Part shown: positions 9,258 through 16,808 of the stretch, piece by piece
Layout: every line of letters begins with the position of its first letter
Position numbering within the stretch: the stretch's first letter is position 1
Origin: an uncultured Bacteroidales bacterium
Lineage (GTDB): Bacteria > Bacteroidota > Bacteroidia > Bacteroidales > UBA932
Length of the DNA: 33,849 bases
Direction of reading: 5' to 3'
NCBI GenBank assembly: GCA_946405435.1
Contig: CAMJHF010000022.1
Span: 1 to 33,849 of the forward strand
Translations under genes and position numbers: made by a program
Notes under the pieces: model-generated
The model's input: only the letters and a program-made list of their open reading frames with translations
Database searches by the model: none
What the model was told of the DNA's origin: nothing

Positions 9258-10178
9258 CTAAGGTAACAATATTTGGCGGGTGTTGCAAATTTTCAGAATG
9301 ATAGGATAATGGTCGCTGATGCCTCCGAGCCAGCGGGGCCCGGAGTAGGCTCGGCGTGGCTTGGTGCCGCCGAACGCCCTGTCAGGCTCGGTAAGAAGGG
9401 GGTGGTCGAATACGGTTTCCAGCACCTCCATGGGCCCGTATGCGAAATAGCCGTCTATTTTCTCCCAGGCGCCGTTGTACTTTATCGTGCCCCGGGCTTG
9501 CGGGATGTGCCAGACGTCGTTGTTGAAATCGCCTACCGAGAGGATCCTGCTGGTGCCGGAGGCCGCAAGGGAGTCCGCGAGCGCGGTCATCCGGCGCATG
9601 GCCACGGCCCTCCGCCGCTCCGAATCGGCGCCGACCTTGGACGGATGATGATTGACAAGGATTGCCAGGGAGTCGAACTCCGCCACCAAGATATCGCGGG
9701 TAGCCATCACCGCCCCGGAGCAGTCTGTAAGGTGCTTCGGGGCCGAGGCGCGCAGGCGCATGGTGCTGCCCCGGTACAAGAGCGCACAATCGATCCCGCG
9801 GCGGTCGGGAGAGTCGTAATGTACAATGGAATAGCCGAGTTTACGGAGCGGAGTGTCCCGCAGAAGGCGCTCCAGCGCAAAACGGTTGCCCACTTCCATC
9901 AGCGCCACGGCATCGGGCAGGCGTCCCTCCCGTTCGGCAATCATCAGCAATGTCTTGGCAATCCCGTTACACTTCGCCACGAACCGGCCCCTGGTATAAC
10001 GCCCGGTAGAATCGGCACGATAATCCATAAAATTCTCCACGTTCCAACTCACCACCAGCAGACTGTCGCCGCCGCATCGGCACGCGCCGTCCCCGGCACG
10101 ATCGCACCCTTTTTCGTAAACAATTGCCCCGGGAAAGCAGAGTAAACTCGACAAAACAAAAAACAGAAGCATTTTCAT
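9258..10178 (-). CDS. Secreted endonuclease/exonuclease/phosphatase (EEP) family protein
   Basis: This 306-aa protein has a signal peptide (MKMLLFFVLSSLLCFPG). Family motifs occur in order: VVSWNVENF (metal-site Asn), DAVALMEVGN (metal-binding Glu), LVNHHPSKVGADSERRR, SVGDFNND (Asp/Asn pair) and SDHYPIIL (catalytic His). The fold covers DNase I-like nucleases and phosphoesterases; the substrate cannot be read from sequence, but the secretion signal points to periplasmic or extracellular action. The start at 10178 (or 10184) fits the promoter at 10193-10224. A longer reading from 10277 would begin upstream of the promoter and lacks a signal peptide at its start. Confidence 0.88.
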   Translation of the reverse strand: MKMLLFFVLSSLLCFPGAIVYEKGCDRAGDGACRCGGDSLLVVSWNVENFMDYRADSTGRYTRGRFVAKCNGIAKTLLMIAEREGRLPDAVALMEVGNRFALERLLRDTPLRKLGYSIVHYDSPDRRGIDCALLYRGSTMRLRASAPKHLTDCSGAVMATRDILVAEFDSLAILVNHHPSKVGADSERRRAVAMRRMTALADSLAASGTSRILSVGDFNNDVWHIPQARGTIKYNGAWEKIDGYFAYGPMEVLETVFDHPLLTEPDRAFGGTKPRRAYSGPRWLGGISDHYPIILKICNTRQILLP

Positions 10179-10192
10179 AGTCATATTTTTCC

Positions 10193-10224
10193 CAAATATA
10201 ATCACAATCCCCTTCTCCTGCAAC
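10193..10224 (-). promoter_or_regulatory. Bacteroidota-type promoter for the EEP gene
   Basis: On the minus strand a perfect -7 box TATATTTG (10193-10200) is preceded by exactly 20 bases and GTTG (10221-10224), a good match to the Bacteroidota -33 TTTG / -7 TAnnTTTG layout. Transcription would start near 10186-10188, giving an almost absent leader before the ATG at 10184/10178. Confidence 0.6.
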
Positions 10225-10290
10225 CCTACCGCAGGAGCTAGACCACTCTGCGCGTGTTTTGTAACCACCTGACTCACAGCGCCTTGCTAA

Positions 10291-10320
10291 ACTTCCCGGG
10301 GGATTCTTCCCCTGGGAAGT
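10291..10320. repeat. Strong inverted repeat/hairpin
   Basis: Two 13-base arms (10291-10303 and 10308-10320) pair with one G-T wobble around a TTCT loop; the outer seven pairs are ACTTCCC/GGGAAGT. It lies about 70 bp upstream of the EEP promoter. On the minus strand it is followed by only three T residues, so it is either a weak terminator or a repeat element. Confidence 0.6.
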
Positions 10321-10502
10321 ATGTGTAAGCAATTGGGAAACAGCACGTTACGAAAAACGCTATCAGGCCACGATACCGTCGTAGCACAGGCAGAAAGCAG
10401 ACGTGAGGCGGAAAGCAGGAGGGAGGCAGATAACAGCAGGAAAGCAGGCAGGTGGCGGGCAGAGGCAGCGACGGAAAACAGAAGGAGAGGACGGAAAACA
10501 AG

Positions 10503-10533
10503 TCGAGGCTGAACCGAAGTGGTTCAGCCTCGA
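10503..10533 (-). terminator. Intrinsic terminator of the PpiD-like gene
   Basis: A perfect 13-bp stem (10503-10515 with 10521-10533, arm TCGAGGCTGAACC) with a 5-base loop lies 45 bp past the stop codon. Downstream on the minus strand comes CTTGTTTTCC, a short U-rich tail. Confidence 0.7.
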
Positions 10534-10578
10534 GGTTGTTTCTGAGGGGGCCGCGGCCGTCAGGGCTGCGGGATATGT

Positions 10579-12681
10579 CTAGAAGAATCTTGCGCGGTTG
10601 TCCTTGACGTCGTCGTATTCCATCATGGTGGGGACGATCATCTGGGCGGAGTACTGGACTTTCTGCTTCTCGTTGTTGCGTGCGTCTTCTTCGGTGAAGA
10701 AGGAGCCGGTTTCACGACCGGTGACCTTGAACACGTACACGGTGGCCCTGCCGGCCACGGGACCGACGATCTGGCCTTCGGGTGCCACAGAAACGGCGCC
10801 CACGAGGGCAGGCTCGACTGAAGGCATTCCGGTGCCGCCGAAAGCTACGTCGGTAGCGGTATTGACTGTACCGTTGCAAGCCTGGGCAATCTGCTCGAGT
10901 GTCTCGAGTCCGGCCATCTTCTCGGATACCTCCTTGACGGCAAGGTCGACGAGCTTGCGGTTACGCAGGATATCGCGGATGCCGGGAGCGACGTCCTTGA
11001 CATCGCGGTAGCCCTCTTCGCGGGAGGCCTTGACAGCAACGACAAAGAAGTAGTTGTTGTTGATGGTTATGATGTTGGAAGCCTTGCCGGGCTTGTTGTC
11101 AAATACCCAGCGGGTGATTTCCTTGGCCTGGCTGATGGAGCCGTAATTGGCTGTAGCCTCGGTGACATTGTTCATAGGGTGAGAGTAGACTCCGGTGGAA
11201 TCGACCGCCCTCTTGTAGCCGTCGTAGGTGCCGCCGGCGAGGGTGGCGAAGCGGTTTGCCTTGGCATAGTACTCATTGAACGTATCCTGGCTGGCCAGGG
11301 CGGTCTTCTCGAGCACGGCCACCTGCTTCTTGGCAACTGGCTTGGTGCGCTTGGTGACCATGACCACATGCGAGCCGTACTGGGTATTGAGCACGAAGGG
11401 CTTGTTGAGCTCTGCTGTGACTACGCTCTCGAAGCCGGGGATGGTGTAGCTCTGGGTGAACCAACCCAGGGAGCCCATCTCGCCGCCGTCGGCAGAATTC
11501 TTGTCGACGGAATACAGGGCCGCGAGGTTGGCGAAGTTGCCTCCCTTGGCAATGACACCGCAGAGGCTGTCTGCAAGGTGGCGTGAATCGGCACCCTGAA
11601 GCAGGATGTGCTTGACGTACACGGAATCGGGAACCATGGCGGAACCGATGGTCTTGACTGCGCGGAACATCTCGCCGTTCTTGTAGACCGGGGATACGCC
11701 CTCTGCACCGCTGAACACGTAGTCGGCTATGTCGGAAGAGAGGTTGTTGGCCAGCTCGTTGCGGCTATACCAGTACTCGGAATAGGGAGCCTCGGAGTTG
11801 CGGAGAAGGAAGGCCTTGACGTTGGTGGTGGAACCGAACTCGGCCAGGCGGGACTCGATTTCGTCGCTGGTGGCCTCGATGTCGGCTGCGGAAGGGGTGA
11901 CCTCGTACACGACGTACTCTATGTCACGGCCGGCGTTCTGCTTGTATTCCTCCTTGTGGACCTTGTAATAGGCGCTGATCTCGGAGCTGGACACCTGGAC
12001 GGTGGTGTCGGCGTAGTTGAGGGGCACGGAGACGTACTCTATGTCGGCGGTCGCGTTGGCCTCGGCAACAGCCTTGTCGGTGAAGACCTTGGGCATTGCA
12101 TTGGCATTTACGAACAGGGCGCCGTACTTGTCGTAGTACTTCTGCGTGAGGACGGCATTCTGGAGATAGTTCCAGAACATCTTGCCGCGGCCGGACTCGT
12201 CGACGTCGGAAGTGGCTTCCTGGACGAAGTTGCGGAGGGCGTCGGCAGAATAAGCGCCGGTTTCAGGATCCTGGAATGCGGGATTCTGAGCCAGCACGGG
12301 GGAGATGTTGCTGCCGGTGGTGAGGTCCACGACCTCGTCTTCACCTACGCGCACACCTGCGTTCCTGGCGTTCTTGACAAGCATGTACCTGTCCAGATAA
12401 TCCTGCCATGCGGCGTTGCGGATCTGGATCTGGGTCTGCTCGTTCTGGACGGAGGAGCCAGTGGCTATCTGATGGATTGTGGTGAATTTATCCACATTCT
12501 CCTGGAAGTCGGTGTAGGATACACGCTTGCCCGCAATCTGGCCGACGTCATACTTGGAAGACATGGACTGCAGGGCGGAGCCCAGGGTATTGGGATCAAT
12601 GATAAACGAAAGGAGGGCCAGGGCGATGATGATGGAAATCGCCAGGCCGAATTGTACGCGAATTTTTTGAAGAACCGCCAT
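10579..12681 (-). CDS. PpiD/SurA-like peptidyl-prolyl isomerase chaperone
   Basis: This 700-aa membrane-anchored periplasmic folding factor has a short cytoplasmic N-terminus, one transmembrane helix at about residues 12-29 (FGLAISIIIALALLSFII), and then an SurA_N-like chaperone region beginning IAGKRVSYTDFQ. A parvulin (rotamase) domain at about 340-440 shows YVKHILLQG, GGNFANLAALYSVD and GGEMGSLGWF. A second, degenerate parvulin-like region follows around 520-630. The layout matches E. coli PpiD, and Bacteroidota homologs are usually annotated as peptidylprolyl isomerase or SurA N-terminal domain protein. It is the last gene of the envelope block, 38 bp after lptC, with a clear terminator downstream. 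Confidence 0.93.
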   Translation of the reverse strand: MAVLQKIRVQFGLAISIIIALALLSFIIDPNTLGSALQSMSSKYDVGQIAGKRVSYTDFQENVDKFTTIHQIATGSSVQNEQTQIQIRNAAWQDYLDRYMLVKNARNAGVRVGEDEVVDLTTGSNISPVLAQNPAFQDPETGAYSADALRNFVQEATSDVDESGRGKMFWNYLQNAVLTQKYYDKYGALFVNANAMPKVFTDKAVAEANATADIEYVSVPLNYADTTVQVSSSEISAYYKVHKEEYKQNAGRDIEYVVYEVTPSAADIEATSDEIESRLAEFGSTTNVKAFLLRNSEAPYSEYWYSRNELANNLSSDIADYVFSGAEGVSPVYKNGEMFRAVKTIGSAMVPDSVYVKHILLQGADSRHLADSLCGVIAKGGNFANLAALYSVDKNSADGGEMGSLGWFTQSYTIPGFESVVTAELNKPFVLNTQYGSHVVMVTKRTKPVAKKQVAVLEKTALASQDTFNEYYAKANRFATLAGGTYDGYKRAVDSTGVYSHPMNNVTEATANYGSISQAKEITRWVFDNKPGKASNIITINNNYFFVVAVKASREEGYRDVKDVAPGIRDILRNRKLVDLAVKEVSEKMAGLETLEQIAQACNGTVNTATDVAFGGTGMPSVEPALVGAVSVAPEGQIVGPVAGRATVYVFKVTGRETGSFFTEEDARNNEKQKVQYSAQMIVPTMMEYDDVKDNRARFF

Positions 12682-12719
12682 ATTATTTATTATTTTAGTA
12701 TTCTAAACGAGCCGCGAAA

Positions 12720-13355
12720 TTACAAATTTTTTGGGAAAGCACCAATAAAATTCACAGAATCAATAACAACAAGGGTAGAATCCTGCACCGTAACGCCATA
12801 TCCGTTGAACGTTTTGTGCAGGATGGCGTTGCGGGCATGGTCGTCGGAGCGCATGCCGTAGCCCTGCAGGAAACCGTCCGGAGAATACATCTTGACGTAG
12901 CAGTCCGTCCATATTTCCTTGCGACGCTGGTCCCAGTAGATCGTGTCGGTTTCCATGGTCTCCCGCTTTATGACATTGTGTATCAGCACATTGCCGAAGG
13001 CGGACCAGATATCGTCCTGCTGTCCCCTCTTGTCTACCCTGTGGCTGGCCTTGTCGGAGAAAACAAGACTCTCCAGCAGACCTTCACTTGTATATGAATA
13101 CACCGAGAGGCCCTTCGGGAAAAGGTCCAGCTTGACGGTGTCATTCTCGTAAGTTTCCATGAGGGGAGCCTCGATGCGCATCTCAACCTTGCCGTTGTTG
13201 GTCTGGACGGAAAACATGTCGGTGAGCGTCTGCACGGGGGTGCTGCTCAGGTCCAGCATGTCCGCCTGGGCAAGTTTGCTCTTGCAGGAAACGACAATAC
13301 TGGCAAGCGCCAAAACGCTTGCCAGCATCAGTTTGATATTGGACTTTCGACCCAA
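12720..13355 (-). CDS. lptC: LPS export ABC transporter periplasmic protein LptC
   Basis: LptC bridges the LptBFG ABC transporter and LptA in lipopolysaccharide export. This is a short lipoprotein followed by a repetitive beta-jellyroll: signs are SVQTNNGKVEMRIEAPLM, TVKLDLFPKGLSVYSY and SAFGNVLIHNVIKRETMETDTIYWD, typical of OstA/LptA-fold proteins. I chose the TTG at 13355, two bases past the upstream stop, because it gives a basic n-region (GRKSNIK), a hydrophobic core and lipobox VVSC. The ATG at 13328 would remove all positive charges. A longer open frame upstream only mirrors the TPR gene. Length is about 211 aa. Confidence 0.85.
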   Translation of the reverse strand: MGRKSNIKLMLASVLALASIVVSCKSKLAQADMLDLSSTPVQTLTDMFSVQTNNGKVEMRIEAPLMETYENDTVKLDLFPKGLSVYSYTSEGLLESLVFSDKASHRVDKRGQQDDIWSAFGNVLIHNVIKRETMETDTIYWDQRRKEIWTDCYVKMYSPDGFLQGYGMRSDDHARNAILHKTFNGYGVTVQDSTLVVIDSVNFIGAFPKNL

Positions 13356-13357
13356 GA

Positions 13358-14692
13358 CTATTTGACGGTACGGACAGTGGTGGTCGCCCTCATTCCGCCG
13401 CAGGAGACGGTGTAGGACTGGCCGCTGGACACACCGTACATGAATGCCTCGCCTGCCTCGGGGAAGTAGCGGCTGTACTGGCCGATGTAGCGGTTGGCCT
13501 CTTCGGTGAGGGAAGAATCTGCCGCCTTGGCCCTGTTCATGTAGTCGCATGCCACCCAGTAAGGAGCCCTGCGGGCGATCTCGTCGCCGCCGCAGCTGGT
13601 AGATCCCCAGATGGTTCCGATGAGCAGGTAGGCCTTGCCGGCCAGGCTCTCGTCCATGGAAGGAACCTTGCTTGCCGCCTCGAAGGCGGAAGCGGAACGT
13701 CCGTTCTTGAAGGAGTATACCGCAAGCTCGTAGAGATATGCAGCATCGGTCTTGACGTCGGACTCGTCCTTTGCGATTGCCTCCTGCATGTACTGTATCG
13801 CAGTGGCCACGTTGCCGCGGGCGGAGTGCAGTTTGTACAGGTAGTATGCGGCGTCGGCCGAAGGGTCGAGCGTGTACATGGTGGTGACGGCGTTGAGGAA
13901 GAGCTCATTGTCGTTGCAGTCCTCGGCAAGGCTGAGCATCCTTACGATGTTGGTAGCCAGTTCGAGGTCGTTGGGATTGGCCTCGTAGCGGGGGCCGAAC
14001 AGTGAGAGGAGATCCTCGCAGCTTGCCACCTTGCTGGAGATGAACAGGTTCTCGATATCGTGACGGAAGTCGGATATCTGATTCTTCTCAACCTCGGAAG
14101 AAGGCTCTATGGCGTCGAGCATTGCAAGGTTGCGCTGATAGTTGTTGAGCACATCCTCGGTGCCGAGTCCGCCTTCGCCGTACAGATCCACGGCGGCCTT
14201 GAAGTCGTTGAACAGCACGGAAGCCTTGGTCTTGTTGCCAAGAGCGTCGATTACGCTCTCGTAGATATCATAAACGCGCTTGGGGTCGTTCTTGATATAC
14301 TTGGCGGCGTAGGTGGCCTTGTTGTTGAGGGCGGTTGCGGCGTACTTGGGATAGTACTGGGCCCTCTGGTCCTGCAGGGTTAGCAGTGTGTCCACCAGAC
14401 CTTCTACCATGATGGTGTTCTTGGAATTCTTGGCGATCAGCCTGGAAATGAGGTCGGAACCTTTGATAAGAAGGTTCTGGCTGCAGGTAGGAGGACATAA
14501 TTTATATGCCTGACGCCAGTTGGGTGTGGCATCGTCATAATTCTTCTGCTTGTAATACTCATCGTAATACGAAAGGTACTTGACGCACTCCTCGGCGTTG
14601 GGGCCGTACTTGCTCATGTCCTGCTGTGCAAAAACCTTTGCACCGGAAAGAATCATAAGGAGGCTCGCTGCCGCTAAAACTACTTTTTTCAT
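13358..14692 (-). CDS. Secreted tetratricopeptide-repeat protein
   Basis: This protein of about 444 aa has a signal peptide (MKKVVLAAASLLM...AKVFAQ) and TPR-like helical pairs throughout, for example YYLYKLHSARGNVATAIQYMQEAI and AAYLYELAVYSFKNGRSASAFEAA. It lies between the FadL-like protein and lptC, a linkage conserved in many Bacteroidales, which suggests a role in outer-membrane assembly or transport; no enzymatic motif is visible. A second in-frame ATG at 14701 would add MSD in front of the signal peptide. The specific function is unknown. Confidence 0.85.
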   Translation of the reverse strand: MKKVVLAAASLLMILSGAKVFAQQDMSKYGPNAEECVKYLSYYDEYYKQKNYDDATPNWRQAYKLCPPTCSQNLLIKGSDLISRLIAKNSKNTIMVEGLVDTLLTLQDQRAQYYPKYAATALNNKATYAAKYIKNDPKRVYDIYESVIDALGNKTKASVLFNDFKAAVDLYGEGGLGTEDVLNNYQRNLAMLDAIEPSSEVEKNQISDFRHDIENLFISSKVASCEDLLSLFGPRYEANPNDLELATNIVRMLSLAEDCNDNELFLNAVTTMYTLDPSADAAYYLYKLHSARGNVATAIQYMQEAIAKDESDVKTDAAYLYELAVYSFKNGRSASAFEAASKVPSMDESLAGKAYLLIGTIWGSTSCGGDEIARRAPYWVACDYMNRAKAADSSLTEEANRYIGQYSRYFPEAGEAFMYGVSSGQSYTVSCGGMRATTTVRTVK

Positions 14693-14711
14693 ATCGCTCA
14701 TCTTTTAATTG

Positions 14712-16031
14712 TTACTGGTACTGGTGCTTTTGGAACCAGATGTCGAACAAGTTAAATCCAATAGAGAAGTTTACGTACGTCTCGCGGATCATGTTGCCCT
14801 TCAATGATCCCCTCTGTCCAAAATCCATACCAACTGTGATTCCGTTGTATCCGGGATACACTGGAAGGGTGGCCCCGAGGGTTATTCCATAAGCGCTTAT
14901 CTTATTGTTATCCAACGTGTAATACTCATTTTTAAAATACATTCCGGCACGGTATGCAACTCTTCTGAAATAGTAGCGGATGTCGTTGCGGTTGGGGACG
15001 AATTCGAAGCCTGCGCGCCATGATTCGGCAACCGAAGAGCCGAAGACGGAACGTCCGGAACCGGCGAGAAGGTTGCCGGTGAAGCCCTCGCGGGTATCGA
15101 CTCCGGTGCTGCGCCAGTCGGAGCGGGTGTAGTCCGCCTCGAACATGAGCTTGTCTCCGTACCGGTAGGACAGGCCCACGCCGATCTCACTGGCCAGATT
15201 GACTCCAGGGGCGCCTTTCTTGTAGTAAAGCGTGTCGGAGGCGGCGGTGCCGGTGGAATAGCGGAAACTAGTGACATCGCCGGTCAGACGGGCGGAGGTC
15301 TTGTAGGTTCCGCCGATGATCAGGGAACTGCGGGATCCAATAGGCTGCTCGTACTGCAGGCCGAACTTGCCGGCAGGCGCGGTGACCTGGATAGTGTGTC
15401 CGTTGGAGGCTCCGTTGTAGGAAGATTCGCTGAAGGTCTCTTCGAAGGTCTTCTCTATCTTGCCGAAGTGGTATATGAATTCCGCACCCAGGGAAAGACG
15501 GCGCCAAAAGGTCACGCCGGCAGCTGCAAACAGCTGATATATACTGCCTTTGCCGGATGCCGTATAGGCCACGTTGCCTATATTGCCGATGATGTTCGGG
15601 TCGGTGAATATGTAGCCGTAGTTGTAGCCGGTGTCGCTGTAGGGCATGATTCCGAGCATCATTGCCGACGAACGCCAGATGGGGAAGCTGATGATGCAGT
15701 TCGCCATGTTCATGGTGTTGGAGGCCGAACGGGAATCTCCCTGGCGGAAAATCTTATTGTCCTGCAGCAGGGAAAAATCGGCCATGAAGGCCAGGGAATC
15801 ACGGGCGGTGACGGCCGCCGGATTGAGGGGATTGAGGAAACGGTTGCTCCTGCCGGCTATTCCAACTCCTCCCATGGACTTGTTGTAGGCGGTGCCGGGA
15901 GTGGCCATATCGCCGACGGCAAAAATGGAATAGGGGGTAAAACTACCGTAAGTCTGGGCGTTTGCACCCAGAGAAAACAGCGTCAGGAAAGCGACGGACA
16001 GTATTATGCTACTGAATATTCTTCTTGACAT
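14712..16031 (-). CDS. Outer-membrane beta-barrel protein, FadL-like
   Basis: This protein of about 439 aa has a signal peptide (MSRRIFSSIILSVAFLTLF, cut after ANAQ). The mature N-terminus (TYGSFTPYSIFAVGDM...NKSMGGVGIAGRSNRFLNPLNPAAVTARDS) resembles the hatch region of OMPP1/FadL-type channels in Bacteroidota, and alternating amphipathic strands follow. It probably transports hydrophobic compounds or is a structural barrel. The start overlaps the coaX stop by about 23 bp, indicating tight coupling; an ATG at 16037 is an alternative two codons upstream. The ligand is unknown. Confidence 0.8.
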   Translation of the reverse strand: MSRRIFSSIILSVAFLTLFSLGANAQTYGSFTPYSIFAVGDMATPGTAYNKSMGGVGIAGRSNRFLNPLNPAAVTARDSLAFMADFSLLQDNKIFRQGDSRSASNTMNMANCIISFPIWRSSAMMLGIMPYSDTGYNYGYIFTDPNIIGNIGNVAYTASGKGSIYQLFAAAGVTFWRRLSLGAEFIYHFGKIEKTFEETFSESSYNGASNGHTIQVTAPAGKFGLQYEQPIGSRSSLIIGGTYKTSARLTGDVTSFRYSTGTAASDTLYYKKGAPGVNLASEIGVGLSYRYGDKLMFEADYTRSDWRSTGVDTREGFTGNLLAGSGRSVFGSSVAESWRAGFEFVPNRNDIRYYFRRVAYRAGMYFKNEYYTLDNNKISAYGITLGATLPVYPGYNGITVGMDFGQRGSLKGNMIRETYVNFSIGFNLFDIWFQKHQYQ

Positions 16032-16737
16032 AGTCATCAGTAATGATGGCCAATCCCATCAAACCCAGATTTGAGACGACAAATATGGAATTTTTCATCC
16101 GCTTGGCAAAATAAATTGCATCGCCGCCGGTAAAAATCACGATGTTCTCGGGGTTGGACCGAATGTATCCGTCTATCTCAAATATTATACCTGAAATTAC
16201 TCCTGACTCGATGGAAGACTGCTGCGAGTCACCGGGGAACTTGGAATCGATGGGCATATCCACGAGCGGAAGTGCTTTGGAGTAGCGGTTGAGAGCCTTG
16301 AAACGGGTGCGGCATCCGAGGGAAATATTGCCGCCGAGGTACCTTCCCTGTGGGTCGATATAGTCCACGGTGAGGGTGGTTCCAAGGTCGAACACGGTGC
16401 ACGATTTCCCCTTGAAAAGGTAGCGGGCTGCCACCAGAGAAGCCGCACGGTCGTAGCTGAGGTAGTCCGGAATGCCGTAGGGAGACAGGGCGTCAGGATG
16501 GGCTGGATCCAGCAGGATAAGATACTGGGAGGCGTCCATGAGGAACCTCTGCTCTTCCTCTGTGATGATCCTTGCCGATATGACCGCAAGGACCAGAGGC
16601 ATCTGCTTGTCGGTGAGGGAGGCTACGAACTCCATGACCTTTTCGCCTTGATAGCGGAAGGTCTTGCCAAGGACGGAACCGTCCGACCAGGCTGCTTTTA
16701 CGGCTGTATTGCCTATTTCTACCAACAGATTCGCCAT
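16009..16737 (-). CDS. coaX: Type III pantothenate kinase
   Basis: CoaX phosphorylates pantothenate, the first step of coenzyme A synthesis, in the cytoplasm. The 242-aa ASKHA-fold protein shows the phosphate-1 motif EIGNTAVKAAW at the N-terminus, the VFDLGTTLTVDYID phosphate-2 motif near residue 118, GGNISLGCRTRFKAL, and IFTGGDAIYFAK near the C-terminus. Type III enzymes usually have a proline in the G-x-I-x-P-G segment; here the residue reads Leu (SLG), so activity should not be taken for granted. It leads the envelope gene block, with a promoter inside the mfd 3' end. Confidence 0.92.
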   Translation of the reverse strand: MANLLVEIGNTAVKAAWSDGSVLGKTFRYQGEKVMEFVASLTDKQMPLVLAVISARIITEEEQRFLMDASQYLILLDPAHPDALSPYGIPDYLSYDRAASLVAARYLFKGKSCTVFDLGTTLTVDYIDPQGRYLGGNISLGCRTRFKALNRYSKALPLVDMPIDSKFPGDSQQSSIESGVISGIIFEIDGYIRSNPENIVIFTGGDAIYFAKRMKNSIFVVSNLGLMGLAIITDDYVKKNIQ

Positions 16738-16775
16738 AATAATATATCTCCTGTACCTTTGGGCACACCAGTCTG

Positions 16776-16808
16776 CAAATTTACTATTTTTATTCTAATT
16801 TATTTAAA
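16776..16808 (-). promoter_or_regulatory. Bacteroidota-type promoter for the coaX block
   Basis: On the minus strand the -7 box TAAATTTG (16776-16783) is preceded, after 21 bases, by TTTA (16805-16808), one mismatch from the -33 TTTG. It overlaps the 3' end of mfd and lies 39 bp upstream of the coaX ATG. Confidence 0.5.

Larger units (their letters stand above)
10179..10578. other. 400-bp gene-free spacer with purine-rich repeats
   Basis: No credible gene. It holds the EEP promoter, a 13-bp-stem hairpin (10291-10320), a G/A-rich tract on the plus strand at about 10388-10500 with repeated words (GGCAGAAAGCAG, GGCGGAAAGCAG, two copies of GACGGAAAAC), and the terminator of the PpiD-like gene (10503-10533). 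A 63-codon frame through the tract encodes only low-complexity Arg/Glu/Ala and is not called. Confidence 0.7.

Noticed and set aside
10321..10512. 63-codon plus-strand ORF in the purine-rich spacer
   Set aside because: The translation is repetitive Arg/Glu/Ala with no start-site signal; it reflects the low-complexity DNA.
11608..12861. 417-codon plus-strand open frame antisense to the PpiD-like gene
   Set aside because: Low-complexity Gly/Val/Leu translation with no family signature; the minus-strand chaperone has clear motifs.
13356..13550. N-terminal extension of the lptC frame
   Set aside because: The extra residues are Arg/Pro/His-rich and simply read the TPR gene in another frame; a lipoprotein signal starts at the TTG at 13355.
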